Both the position numbers and the translations under genes were made by a program. This document shows positions 46,055 to 56,729 of a DNA stretch of 64,000 bases, one piece after another (within the stretch, counting starts at the first letter, position 1; each line of letters starts with the position of its first letter). The stretch is from Garcia nutans. Taxonomy: Eukaryota; Streptophyta; Magnoliopsida; Malpighiales; Euphorbiaceae. The DNA lies in contig CANTUV010000008.1 of NCBI GenBank assembly GCA_947685225.1, positions 32,046,001 to 32,110,000 on the forward strand, read 5' to 3'. The notes under the pieces were generated by a model that searched no databases, was not told where the DNA came from, and saw only the letters and a program-made list of their open reading frames with translations.

Positions 46055-47620
46055 AAAACTTTGCTTGTCCTCAAGCAAATTCACATGGCATAAATTAAAA
46101 ATTCAAACAACCTTAACTATAATTCCAGAACATAGATGAAATACTTTAAGACATCAGACATAAATAATTGCAATTTCCTTCAATCAAGATTTTCTTAACT
46201 CATTCATTGATCCAGACATACAAATCTTATCTCTCAACTAAGTGTTTCACTCGATTTCAAAGGTTAATCACTCATACCACTCATGAGTGCATACTGCCAT
46301 AAACTTGCTTAATTATCCAATCTCTCTCACTGATTTTCTCAAGAAATAATCGGAAGGTCTTTTATTTGGATGTAATGGGGCTAAGGTAAGGTGTGAGAAA
46401 AGACATTTAAGCTGGAGCATCAAGAAATGGAGTATCTAAATTAGACACTACTCTTGCTAAGAAACTCATAACTCCTTCAAATAGCATACTCACCAACCCT
46501 TGATACCTCACATACTTGCATACTCAAAGAAAAATACATGAGTCGACATTTCTCTTTTGATGACCAATGCTAGAACATATTTGACTTTTGTATATATATA
46601 TCTCTTTTTATTTTATTTATTTTCTCTTTTTCTTTTTCTTTTATCATCATTTTTTTAAATATATATATACAAAATATAAACTTGCATAGAACATCTAGCT
46701 TAAAATGTAGAAGAAAGGAATAATCAACTCTTAATCCAACACAATGTGCAAAGTATGCATTTCAACCCCAAATAATACCATTTTTTTTTTACTTACTTAC
46801 CCCACACTTGAAATAAACTACCCTATTATCAAATCATAAAACTCCATTCCTTAATGCATAGGTATGATGATAATAAGAGAAAGTTGAGCTGTGAATTGTG
46901 TTGATCAAACAAGAAAAAGGTCAAAGGCTCAACTTGGCTCACTAAGGAATTCACTATTAAGGGAGGTCTTTTTAAGCAAAAGGGTTAACCTAATTTGCCT
47001 TCATCATTTTAAAACTTGAAATTAAATCATAATGTGAGTTCAATAAGTATGCAAAAGCAAACTCTAGAGATGCAACATCATGAAGGTACACACTTAAGAA
47101 AAGAAAATCAATTGACAAAAATATCAAATTTTATGAGGCTCAAAGCTCACACAGGTGGGTTCACAAAGATTTACATGTCATGAATTGCAGAATGCGAAAA
47201 TTAATCCCGAATGAATTCAAATGCTCATTTCTATGCTGATACCAAAGTCTCAACTATAATGCTAGAATCAAAGAAAAGATCAATAAATTTTCAACAATTA
47301 TACCATGCACAAAAAAAAACACAATAAACAAAACAACCACAATAAGCAAAACAAGAATTAAAGGAAAGCTTAAAGACTACCCCACACTTAAAATTGACAT
47401 TGTCCTCAATGGAAAACAAGAATAATAAATAAAAAGAGTTAAAGGACAACCTGTCTTCCATCGTACCTGGTGAGGCAAAATCCTAGCTTTCCATCACAAA
47501 CACAAAAGTTTTATAACAAAAGTACAAGAAAATATCCAAACACAAAAGTTTTAACATAAATAACAAAAACGAAAAATAAAACAAGAATACACTAAATAAA
47601 ATAAAGCAAGGACTGAAAAT
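46055..47620 (-). other. Athila2 3' untranslated region
   Basis: No coding signal. Holds two further polypurine-tract copies: CTTACCCCACACTT (~46796-46809) and ACTACCCCACACTT (47376-47389). The latter, like the terminal tract, is followed by a CTTAAAA...TTGTCCTCAA block. Also AT-rich simple sequence at 46590-46670. Confidence 0.7.
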
Positions 47621-48742
47621 CTATGGAAAATGTGGGCGGGAAGATGATGCAGCTGAGGGATGGAGACTCAAGATCTTTGCAAGGTTACTGTTAATCTGTT
47701 CCATCTGCTGTAAGATCTCAGCATGGTTACGATCCACCTTGCTATCCAATCGATCCACTTTGCCCTCCAGGGCCTCAATCCTCAGAAGTACCTCTTGATG
47801 TTCCGAGACCGGAGCATCCTCATCTAAGTCAAGAGAATCCGAGTCAGACTCCTCTTCAATCCGGGCTCTCTTCTGCCTGTCCCCCGGTGCTTCAGGCTCA
47901 GCTGACAGCATCACAAAGGTCCCTCTTCTATGCACCACCATATGCATCTTCGCCAGTATAGCTAGATCCAAGGAATCATTACCCAAAATTCGAGTCATCC
48001 GAGTAGTACTCGGGTCAAAATCCTCCACAAGGGCTACTGCTAATGTAGTGATCAATCCTCCAACACAAATAGCACCCCTCCTTTTATTAGCTACAGAATA
48101 AAAAATATCGGCTAACCAATAGCCGGCACTAATATTGATTTCATTCAAAACACAGTCCAAGAAAAATAGCTCACTCGACTCAACCACACCCGGGCTCTCC
48201 TTCCTTGCAAAGAACCCACATGACATAAATCTGTACAAATATCTCAAGGTAGGGTTCCGTAATTTAGATGTTTTGGCCGATTTGGCCACATAAGTACCCG
48301 AGCCTAAGGCACCCCAAGCAAACTGTTGTCTAAAATCTTTGGGTATCGATCTTTCTCCATGGTGATGAAAACCATATATATCATTCAACTGATCAATAGT
48401 AAGCACAAATGATTGACCCATTAATTTAAACATCAGTCTCCTACAAATTTTCTTATCATCCCTTTCCACCTTAAGAGTTGTCAAAAATTCTAGGGTGAGC
48501 TCCTCAAACTGCAAAGGTCTCAATGAAACAAAAGTCTCCCACCCAAGATATTTCACATATCTATAAAAAGCAGTCCTCATTTGCAAAGCATCTAGAGATT
48601 CGTCATTCACATACCTTGTGGGGAAAAACCCCTGAGCCAAAAGACTTGCCCTCTTGTGAGATAAGGTGGAAGAAGATGACGAAGCTCCTTCGGTTCCATA
48701 TTTCTTCTTCTTTCGGTGTGGTACAGTTTTAGTTCTTGGCAT
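47621..48742 (-). CDS. Athila ORF in the env position (ATHILA ORF1-like)
   Basis: Intact 373-codon frame from the ATG at 48742 ('MPRTKTVPHRKKKKYG', a basic NLS-like start); an upstream in-frame ATG at 48784 is possible. Contains 'FFPTRYVNDESLDALQMRTA' and 'PLQFEELTLEFLTTLKVE', resembling the plant ATHILA ORF1 / putative plant transposon protein families. The middle has a mildly hydrophobic stretch ('GAICVGGLITTLAVALV'), then an acidic Ser/Asp tail and a C-terminal heptad helix ('RIEALEGKVDRLDSKVDRNH'). No clear signal peptide, so it does not look like a classical envelope. Coiled coil plus NLS suggest a nuclear or RNP role (inference). Function unknown. Confidence 0.7.
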   Translation of the reverse strand: MPRTKTVPHRKKKKYGTEGASSSSSTLSHKRASLLAQGFFPTRYVNDESLDALQMRTAFYRYVKYLGWETFVSLRPLQFEELTLEFLTTLKVERDDKKICRRLMFKLMGQSFVLTIDQLNDIYGFHHHGERSIPKDFRQQFAWGALGSGTYVAKSAKTSKLRNPTLRYLYRFMSCGFFARKESPGVVESSELFFLDCVLNEINISAGYWLADIFYSVANKRRGAICVGGLITTLAVALVEDFDPSTTRMTRILGNDSLDLAILAKMHMVVHRRGTFVMLSAEPEAPGDRQKRARIEEESDSDSLDLDEDAPVSEHQEVLLRIEALEGKVDRLDSKVDRNHAEILQQMEQINSNLAKILSLHPSAASSSRPHFP

Positions 48743-48985
48743 CTTGAGATCTGAAAAATTAACACCCAAAACTAAGTAAATCAAAGATAATATGAGTAAA
48801 GAGGAAGTTTTAAGTGATTATCTCAAGGTTTATTGAAGAAATTTGAAGATTCAGTGGATGATTTGAAGTTTTGAAATATCAAAATTGGCTATGGCGATAC
48901 AGAGAGCGAAGGAGAAGACGAAAGAAAAGTTAGGGATTACGAAAAGAATTTGGGCAAAATCGGTTTTTAAAAGGGCAAAACGTGA
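48743..48985 (-). other. Spacer upstream of the env-position ORF
   Basis: AT-rich; no ORF or repeat recognised. Probably the leader of a subgenomic mRNA for the ORF at 47621-48742 (inference). Confidence 0.5.
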
Positions 48986-49237
48986 GGTGACACGGCCGTG
49001 TGTGTGGGGACTTGGCCGTGTCTGTGTGTGAAAGTGAAGGGACACGGCCAAGTGGAGAGCACACGGCCGTGTCTCATGGTTTTTGGGGGACACGGCCAAG
49101 TGACACGGCCGTGTCCCATGGGTGTGTCCAAGTCTGTGCAAAATCGATCAATTCCATTTTTTTTTTTAGAATTTTGGCCGTGTCCAGTGAGTGACACGGC
49201 CAAGGGACACGGCCAAGTCCTTTGGCCGTGTCCTCTT
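48986..49237. repeat. ACACGGCC / GGCCGTGT array inside the Athila2 body
   Basis: Same motif as the Athila LTR arrays, but in the internal region between integrase and the env-position ORF. Includes GACACGGCCAAGTGACACGG and GGCCGTGTCC pairs. Frames through it ('WPCP...') are translations of the repeat. Confidence 0.87.
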
Positions 49238-49475
49238 CTGCCAGTTTTAACTTTAAACACTTTTTTTTTCAACGATTTTGCAAACCTTCTTCTTTAAACA
49301 CCCTGAAATACAAAGTAAAGAAAAACCGATCAATGCACAGTCCATTTAATGAAACCGAACAGAAATCAAAACTCGCTAAACTTAAAATTACAACTACGAA
49401 AAATAAGTGCAAACCGATGGGTTGCCTCCCATATAGCGCTTCTTTAATGTCATATAGCTGGACATCATGCAAGGC

Positions 49476-50630
49476 CTAGGGATCATGAATCAAAGTACTG
49501 TCAATGACCCTCACTTCTTGAAATCCTTCATTGTATGGCTTAACTCTCTGTCCATTCACTTTGAAAGTCTCACCTGTTCTAGAGTTAAGTAATTCAATTG
49601 CACCAGAAGGATATACCTGAGTTATCTCGAAAGGACCACTCCATCGAGACTTGAGTTTACCTGGAAAAAGACGGAGTCGTGAGTTAAAAAGTAAAACCTT
49701 CATACCTGGACTCAATGTCTTGCGCACTATAATTTTATCATGAAGTGCTTTAGTGCGATCCTTGTAAATTCTTGAGCTCTCGTAAGCCTCATTCCTCAGC
49801 TCATCTAACTCTGAAATTTGTAGAAATCTTTCTCTCTTTGCTTTGTCCAAGTCCAAATTCAGAGTCTTGATTGCCCAATATGCTCTGTGCTCCAACTCCA
49901 CTGGTAAGTGGCAAGCTTTTCCAAACACCAATCGATATGGACTCATACCTAGAGGAGTTTTGAAAGCAGTCCGATATGCCCATAGCGCATCGTGCAATCT
50001 GCTTGCCCAATCCTTTCTGGATGTGTTGACTGTTTTCTCCAGAATTCCTTTTAGCTGCTTGTTGGATGTTTCCACTTGTCCAGAAGTCTGTGGATGGTAT
50101 GGGGTTGCCACCTTGTGCTTCACACCGGATTTATGCATTAGTTTCTCAAAAAGCCTGTTGCAAAAATGACTCCCCCCATCACTTACTATCACCCTTGGTG
50201 TGCCAAACCTGCTAAGAATGTTTTCCTTCACAAATTTAACAACAATATTAGCATCATTAGTACGGGTGGGGATTGCCTCCACCCATTTGGAAACATAATC
50301 AACAGCAACTAAAATGTATTCATAACCAAAGGATTTGGGGAAAGGACCCATGAAGTCTATTCCCCACACATCAAGCATTTCATTCCTCCTTCCAATGTTA
50401 CCTACTCTTTGGCAACGATCACATTGCTTACAGTAGTCTTGAGCATCTTTAAATAAAGTGGGCCAGTAAAAGCCACTTTGAAGCACCTTTTCTGCAGTTT
50501 TTCTTCCTCCAAAATGACCCCCACAGTGAAGGTCATGAAAAAATTGAAGAACACTCAGTTGTTCTTCCTCAGAAACACACCTGCGAACTATCTCATCTTT
50601 GCAAATCCGGAATAGATAAGGTTCATCCCA
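49476..50630 (-). pseudogene. pol: Athila2 integrase, frame-shifted from gag-pol
   Basis: Open in the frame one base off gag-pol. Zinc finger 'FHDLHCGGHFGG' and 'CKQCDRCQ'; catalytic D 'WGIDFMGPFP', D 'VIVSDGGSHF', E 'YHPQTSGQVE'; C-terminal part 'RSRWSGPFEI'-like ('LKSRWSGPFEITQVY'). Otherwise complete to its stop at 49476. The break is a single T missing from a T-run at 50630-50633. Confidence 0.92.
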
Positions 50631-53600
50631 AAATAAAACTTACTCAAGTGTAGAAACCTTTTCTTTTCCTGAAAGGACATGTCAGATCTCAAAATACCAC
50701 AAGCAAGATAGTTAGCAATATCTACAAACCAAGGTGCATTAATTACCACAAACAAATGCTCATCAGGAAATGCTTCTAAATTTTTATGAATGCTATCAGA
50801 TGCAAGATTTTCACTAAAGAAGGGTAATCTGGATAAATGATCAGCAACAACATTCTCACTACCCTTAGTATCCTTGATTTGGAAATTAAACTCTTGCAAT
50901 AACAACACCCACCTAATTAAGCGCGATTTAGCATGCTGTTTTGTTAAAAGATATTTAAGAGCTGCATGGTCAGAATGAACAATAATTTTGGACCCTATTA
51001 AATAAGCTCTAAATTTGTCTAAAGTAAAAACAACAGCTAGCATTTCCTTCTCAGTTGTGGTGTAGTTCATTTGTGCACTATTTAGGGTTAAACTAGCATA
51101 ATAAATTACCCTTAAGTATTTGTCAACCCTTTGCCCAAGAACAGCTCCTACTGCATGATTAGAAGCATCACACATGATTTCAAAAGGTAAAGACCAGACA
51201 GGAGCTACAATCACAGGTGCACTAGTCAATTTTTCCTTAAGAGAATTAAAAGCTTGCATGCATTGTGCTGTAAATTCAAATGGAACATCTTTCCCCAATA
51301 AATGACACAATGGTTGGCTTATTTTGGAAAAATCCTTAATAAACCTCCTGTAAAATCCTGCATGCCCTAAAAAACTTCTTATTCCCTTAACAGAGGTAGG
51401 TGGGGGTAACTTAGCAATCAATTCAATTTTAGCCTTATCCACCTCAATCCCTTTACTCGACACCACATGACCTAAGACAATGCCCTGAGTAACCATAAAA
51501 TGACTCTTTTCCCAACTTAAAGTGAGATTACATTCAATGCATCTCTCAAGCACACGAACAAGTTTATTGAGGCAATTATCAAAAGAATTACCAAAAACAG
51601 AAAAATCATCCATAAATACCTCAATAAAATCGTCGATCATATCTGAGAAGACAGACATCATGCATCTCTGAAAAGTTGCAGGTGCATTGCACAAGCCAAA
51701 GGGCATACGTCGAAATGCATAAATCCCAAAAGGGCAAGTAAAGGTTGTCTTTGACTGATCCTCTGGAGCTATTGGCACCTGATAGTAACCTGAAAGGCCA
51801 TCCAGAAAACAATAATGTGAGTGTCCAGAAAGTTTATCTAACATCTGATCAATAAAAGGAAGAGGAAAATGATCTTTCTTTGTAGCATTGTTCAACTTCC
51901 TATAATCAATGCACATTCTCCACCCAGTAGTAGTCCTAGTAGGAACCAACTCATTATTCTCATTTTTTACCACAGTGATTCCAGATTTCTTAGGAACTAC
52001 ATGTACTGGGCTCACCCACTCACTATTAGCATTTGGATAAGTTACTCCTTCATCCAGCAATTTGAGCACTTCCTTCTTAACCACTTCACTCATATTTGGG
52101 TTAAGTCGCCTTTGGGTCTCCCTCACAGGTTTAGCTCCCTCTTCTAAAGTGATTCTATGCATGCACATAGAAGGGCTAATACCCTTGATGTCACTCAATC
52201 CCCATCCTATTGCTCTCTTTAATCTTTTAAGCTCACTCACCAGCCTCATCTCCTCCCCTTCACTAAGTTCACTAGATATTATCACAGGTAAAGTGTTATT
52301 ATCCCCTAAAAACACATATTTCAGGTTCTTAGGTAACTCTTTCAGCTCTAACTCTAGTGAGGGGTTCTTCTCTTCTTTTTCAATGGGGGAAGGTTCAAAA
52401 ATTTGGTCATCCTTAAACTCCTCTATTTCAACATCCTCTAAGGTCTCAAGGAAACTAGCTATTTCTGCATCAAAAATTTCCAAATCACTATCCAAAGTCA
52501 ATGCCAGCGCCAATTTGTCAGAGGAACCTGTCTGCAAGAAAACATCTGAAACAACTGCATCAACACAATCAATGAAAGAACAATCCTCATATAAAGCAGT
52601 TGTAGGAATAGGAGAAGTGTTAAAAATAGAAAATTCCACAGTTTGTCCCAAAACAGTCATTGATAATTTTCCATTCTTAACATCTATCAAAGTATTGGTA
52701 GTCGCCATAAAAGGCCTACCCAGTAGAATGGTGTGTGCAGATGGTGAAGAATTACTTACCTCCATGTCAAGAACAATGAAATCCACAGGAACTATCAAAC
52801 CACCAACTTTAACTAACACATCTTCTATAACCCCTTTCGGGAATCTAAGAGATCTATCAGCTAATTGCAACACCATTTTTGTTGGCTTAAGTTCCCCTAA
52901 TTCTAAGTCAAGGTACACAGAGTAAGGCATTAAATTCACACTAGCTCCCAAATCACACATGCCATCAGTACATTTTCCATTCCCCATAGCAATTTGAATA
53001 ATAAAGCTTCCAGGATCCTTTAGCTTAGGGGGTAGTTTATGTTGCAAAACAGCACTAGCTACCTCAGAAACTATCACCTTTTCATTCGGCTCATACCTTT
53101 TTTTCTTGGTATTCAGTTCTTTGAAGAATTTAGCATAAGCCGGCATGTTCTTAATTGCTTCAAGTAATGGTAAGTTGATACTTACCTTAGATAGCATGCT
53201 GAAGATATCTGAAAACTGCTTATCTTTTTTATCATCCTTCAACCTGCTAGGGAATGGTATAGGTGGCCTGTATGGATTGCTTGCCCTGTGCAAATCTGGT
53301 GTAGGGGTCTTCTCCATTGATCTTTCTTCAGCACTTTTGTTCTCTACTTCTCCTTCCTTTTTCTTCTCTTGCTCACCTGCATTCACAGAATTATTTTCAA
53401 CATTGTTATTAATTACCTTGCCACTCCTAAGAACAGTCACTGCTTGTGCCTGCTCAGGTTGACTTGGAAACTTCCCCTTTTGTTGAATCTGCATCTGTTG
53501 TGCAAGTTGCCCCACTTGGGTCTCCACCTTCTTAAAAGATGCCTCCAAGGAATCCAGTCTCTTGTTGTTCATCTCTTGGTTTTGTGCACTGACTTTGATG

Positions 53601-54832
53601 AAGGCTTGTAAACTTTCCTCCAAACTCTCTCTTTTATGCTGACCTTGATTTTGACTTGAGGATTGGCCCTGCTGCTGGTTCTGTCTCTGGAGCAAATGGA
53701 AAGGCTGTTGAGCATTATTTGTCGTCCAGGAAAAATTGGGGTGACTCCTCCAACCAGGATTGTAAGTGTTGGAGTAAGGATCATTTCTGGCCCTAGGTTG
53801 GAATCCTCCCATAACATTGACTTGCTCAGCTTCATTCCCAAAAGTCTCATATGCAGAGGGACATATATTTGCTTCATGCCCAAATGTCCCACAGATTCCA
53901 CACACTTCTTGAGTAGATGAAGAAATATTGTTCTTCATGTTTAGCATCTGAACCTGCCTTGTCAACTCAGCTATTTGACTAACCATTTCAGTATTGGCTT
54001 CCAGTTGATTTACCCCCTTGCTTCTTCCCCTTACACTCTTTTGTTGAGAATTAGCTCCCAACATCTCAAAGATCTCATAAGTCTCATCAGCTGTCTTTTC
54101 TCCCATGGCTCCCCCAGCTGCATTATCAACAGTGTTCTGAAATTGCTGGGTGAGACCATCATAGAAAAACTGATTAAGGAGTTGAAGTGGGTAGTGATGA
54201 TGTGGACACTGGATCAGTAACATTTTGAATCTGTCCCAAGCCTCATGAAATGGCTCTCCTTCAAATTGAGAGAATGTAGCAATCTTTCCTCTCAACTCAG
54301 CTGTCTTCTGGTGTGAATAGAACTTGCCCATAAATTTGTTATAAACTTGCTCCCAAGTTGTCAGTGAATTTTCAGGCAACATCATGAGCCAGCTCTTTGC
54401 CCTGTCCTTCAAAGTATAAGGGAAACATTGCATCCTCAACTGATCTTCTGTAAGTCCTCCCAAAGGAAAAGTGTTGAGGGTGGAGTAGAAGTCCCTAATA
54501 AAATTCAAAGGATCTTCATTTGGAACTCCATAGAATGATGGCAACATGTTATAGTGAATATTCTTCAACTCATAGTTCCTTGCTGCATCTGTCAGTCTTA
54601 TGCAAGAAGTGGAAGTCCCAATGACAGGTCTAGCAAAATCTCTCATGGTTCTTTGTCTTTCTTCAGCCATTTTAGATTTTTCAGATTCTGACTCAAAATC
54701 CGAAATGTCTTCCTCTGAAGTATCAAATCCTGTGAAAAGCTCAAACTCCTCTCTGCTCCTTTTTATTCTCTGAATTTCTGGAATGAATGGATGCAGTTCT
54801 CCTTCAAGTGATCTCCTGCCTTGCATAAACAA
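50588..54832 (-). CDS. gag-pol: Athila2 gag-pol (gag-PR-RT-RNaseH), one 1414-codon frame
   Basis: Start at 54832. Gag capsid domain ~95-250 ('NEDPLNFIRDFYSTL'), zinc knuckle 'CGICGTFGHEANIC' at 311-324, proline-rich linker ~510-530, protease 'CDLGASVNLMP' (D627), RT ~895-1110 with 'FMDD' at 1073-1076, RNase H with D1222, E1263 and D1288 ('MCDAS', 'TEKEM', 'HSDH'), and a connection into the integrase zinc region. No internal stops. A one-base loss near 50632 puts integrase out of frame, and the reading ends with about 15 aberrant residues. RT and PBS place it in Athila. Capsid, protease, RT and RNase H could still be made; integrase could not, without a frameshift. Confidence 0.93.
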   Translation of the reverse strand: MFMQGRRSLEGELHPFIPEIQRIKRSREEFELFTGFDTSEEDISDFESESEKSKMAEERQRTMRDFARPVIGTSTSCIRLTDAARNYELKNIHYNMLPSFYGVPNEDPLNFIRDFYSTLNTFPLGGLTEDQLRMQCFPYTLKDRAKSWLMMLPENSLTTWEQVYNKFMGKFYSHQKTAELRGKIATFSQFEGEPFHEAWDRFKMLLIQCPHHHYPLQLLNQFFYDGLTQQFQNTVDNAAGGAMGEKTADETYEIFEMLGANSQQKSVRGRSKGVNQLEANTEMVSQIAELTRQVQMLNMKNNISSSTQEVCGICGTFGHEANICPSAYETFGNEAEQVNVMGGFQPRARNDPYSNTYNPGWRSHPNFSWTTNNAQQPFHLLQRQNQQQGQSSSQNQGQHKRESLEESLQAFIKVSAQNQEMNNKRLDSLEASFKKVETQVGQLAQQMQIQQKGKFPSQPEQAQAVTVLRSGKVINNNVENNSVNAGEQEKKKEGEVENKSAEERSMEKTPTPDLHRASNPYRPPIPFPSRLKDDKKDKQFSDIFSMLSKVSINLPLLEAIKNMPAYAKFFKELNTKKKRYEPNEKVIVSEVASAVLQHKLPPKLKDPGSFIIQIAMGNGKCTDGMCDLGASVNLMPYSVYLDLELGELKPTKMVLQLADRSLRFPKGVIEDVLVKVGGLIVPVDFIVLDMEVSNSSPSAHTILLGRPFMATTNTLIDVKNGKLSMTVLGQTVEFSIFNTSPIPTTALYEDCSFIDCVDAVVSDVFLQTGSSDKLALALTLDSDLEIFDAEIASFLETLEDVEIEEFKDDQIFEPSPIEKEEKNPSLELELKELPKNLKYVFLGDNNTLPVIISSELSEGEEMRLVSELKRLKRAIGWGLSDIKGISPSMCMHRITLEEGAKPVRETQRRLNPNMSEVVKKEVLKLLDEGVTYPNANSEWVSPVHVVPKKSGITVVKNENNELVPTRTTTGWRMCIDYRKLNNATKKDHFPLPFIDQMLDKLSGHSHYCFLDGLSGYYQVPIAPEDQSKTTFTCPFGIYAFRRMPFGLCNAPATFQRCMMSVFSDMIDDFIEVFMDDFSVFGNSFDNCLNKLVRVLERCIECNLTLSWEKSHFMVTQGIVLGHVVSSKGIEVDKAKIELIAKLPPPTSVKGIRSFLGHAGFYRRFIKDFSKISQPLCHLLGKDVPFEFTAQCMQAFNSLKEKLTSAPVIVAPVWSLPFEIMCDASNHAVGAVLGQRVDKYLRVIYYASLTLNSAQMNYTTTEKEMLAVVFTLDKFRAYLIGSKIIVHSDHAALKYLLTKQHAKSRLIRWVLLLQEFNFQIKDTKGSENVVADHLSRLPFFSENLASDSIHKNLEAFPDEHLFVVINAPWFVDIANYLACGILRSDMSFQEKKRFLHLSKFYFGMNLIYSGFAKMR

Positions 54833-54977
54833 AAATTTCTAGAAAAAGAAATATCAAAAGCAAAAGACAAATAAAATAAAAATGAAAAGCAATGAAAATA
54901 ATCTGAAATGTGAATTTTTTTTTTATTTTTTTTATTATTTTTTTAAAAAGAAAAATAAACAATTACACCAATTAGCC
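54833..54977 (-). other. Athila2 leader between PBS and gag
   Basis: Short AT-rich leader with T/A homopolymers (54917-54944). Nothing else recognised. Confidence 0.6.
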
Positions 54978-54995
54978 TCCCCGGCAACAGCGCCA
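54978..54995 (-). other. Athila2 PBS (tRNA-Asp type)
   Basis: On the element strand TGGCGCTGTTGCCGGGGA, one base from the Athila TGGCGCCGTTGCCGGGGA consensus, preceded by CAAGTTTT at the LTR junction. Confidence 0.9.
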
Positions 54996-55001
54996 AAAAC
55001 T

Positions 55002-56729
55002 TGTTGCTTTCGAATTAACTCTACCACAAAGCGTCACTCGCAAGTATACGAGGTAGCTGTAGCAAAGGTGATCGCCCCAAGGTCGTTCTCTCAAGGAAGC
55101 CAAAGTGGGTAATTGATTATCAAATTTAAAGTAACAAATAATTAAAGAAATTTAATTTGCAAAGTAATGAAGAAGAATGATTTAATTTGAAAACAATAAA
55201 AATAAATAATAGCTTATGTTTTGATTCACTTGATAAAAAGAGTCTAGGGTTTGCACTTCTTTACTACTCATATGTATGAACGGTTATTCCACTTAACTAA
55301 TTTAATTTCTAAGATTAAATCTCAAACAACTTAATTAATTGAGTCAAGGAAATAAGCTCTCGCATTCAAACCTCCTATAACTAATCTTGTTATAATTGAA
55401 ACAATCTTTTAATAGGTTGTATCTCTAATCCACCTAAGTCCTTAATTGAATTATTCCAGCATTAGATTTCATCTCTCAATCCATCATCTAATACCTAAAA
55501 CACACAATTGGTGGCCAATCAATTATATGTAACAATTTTTCATTCAATAAAGGCTAAAGAAATCATTAGTTAAGAGAATAACCAATTCATACAATTCATA
55601 GCAAATCCATACAAACCCTAGACTAGATTAAATTAGTTCATGTTGTTATCAAGCATACTCATCTCATTAATAATCAAAGAAATCAATTCAGACATGATAA
55701 TGTTCATAAACACAATTTCAATGAAACTAAGAGATAAAGTTTAAGAATAAAACCAAGTTACAAACTCCTTGAAGCTTTTGATGAAACTCTTGATCGAATC
55801 TTGCAAGAAGGATGAAACAATGGCATGAACAATCTAATCTAAACTAGTGTAATCCAAAGTAGAATCAAAATCTAAGAAAACAAATGTTTAAACCCTAAGA
55901 TCCTTCTCAGACGGCTAAACTTGCTCTCAAAATCGTCAACCCCCCTCTAAACCCTAACTTTCCTTTTGCTTTTATACGAAGCGTCGGCTTTAAAATTCGG
56001 TGCGCGTTGATTCATGAGGGACACGGCCAGGTGATGAGGGACACGGCCGTGTGAGGACTTGATGGAGGGACACGGCCAGGTGACACGGCCGTGTCCCCTG
56101 CATGTGTCCTCCTCTGTTGCTTTTTGGTCATCTTTGCTTCTTTGTTGAGTGACACGGCCAAGTAGAGCTTGACTTGGCCGTGTTGCATCATATTTGAGGG
56201 ACACGGCCAGGTGACACGGCCGTGTCCCTTCCCAGTGTCTGCCTCTGTCTGCTTTACTCTTCCTTTCCTTTGGTAATAAGTGGGACACGGCCAAGTCAAG
56301 AGTCATGTGGCCGTGTTGCTCTTCTTTGGAGGGACACGGCCACATGACTTGGCCGTGTCCCTTGCTGGTGTCTGCTACTGGGAATTGTTCTTCCTTTTAA
56401 CTTGGTATGGGACACGGCCAGTGACTTGGCCGTGTCCTTTGCCTGTGTCAGCTACTGCCCATTTCATCTTCAATTCGTTTCCTTGCCTGTTTTAACCTAA
56501 CACAAAACTCAAAACAAACTTAAAACACTAAGTAAATAAACAATAACCGACAAAACATAAACACAAACTAAAAACTAAATCAAAAACGACATAAAACTAA
56601 AAATAAACTAAAACTACACAATTAAAAAAAACACTAGACAAACCGATAAAAACTAACAAAATACCTAAATAAAACAATAATTAACCTAATAAACAAGACA
56701 CAAAACTTATAACAAAAACTAATAAAACA
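55002..56729 (-). mobile_element. Athila2 5' LTR
   Basis: TGTTGCTTTC...AATAAAACA in window orientation, 1728 bp. ACACGGCC array at 55999-56452 with one more intact pair than the 3' LTR (around 56195-56225). Confidence 0.93.
55999..56452. repeat. ACACGGCC / GGCCGTGT array (Athila2 5' LTR)
   Basis: About seven GGGACACGGCCA / TGGCCGTGTCCC pairs. The pair near 56200 is complete here, but in the 3' LTR copy (~25376-25395) it is shortened and its first arm is mutated (ACACGGTCATGTCCC). Confidence 0.88.

Larger units (their letters stand above)
24180..56729 (-). mobile_element. Athila2: full-length Athila element (interrupted by Tekay2)
   Basis: TSD AGGAG at 24175-24179 and 56730-56734. LTRs 24180-25893 (1714 bp) and 55002-56729 (1728 bp). 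Without the Tekay2 insertion it is about 12.4 kb, normal for Athila. Order on the - strand: 5' LTR, PBS, gag-pol, integrase, ACACGG array, env-position ORF, polypurine tract, 3' LTR. Inserted into an older Athila of opposite orientation. Confidence 0.95.

Noticed and set aside
50625..50645. Programmed -1 frameshift between Athila gag-pol and integrase
   Set aside because: The site does not fit X-XXY-YYZ in the gag-pol frame. Athila pol is normally one frame, so loss of one T is simpler.
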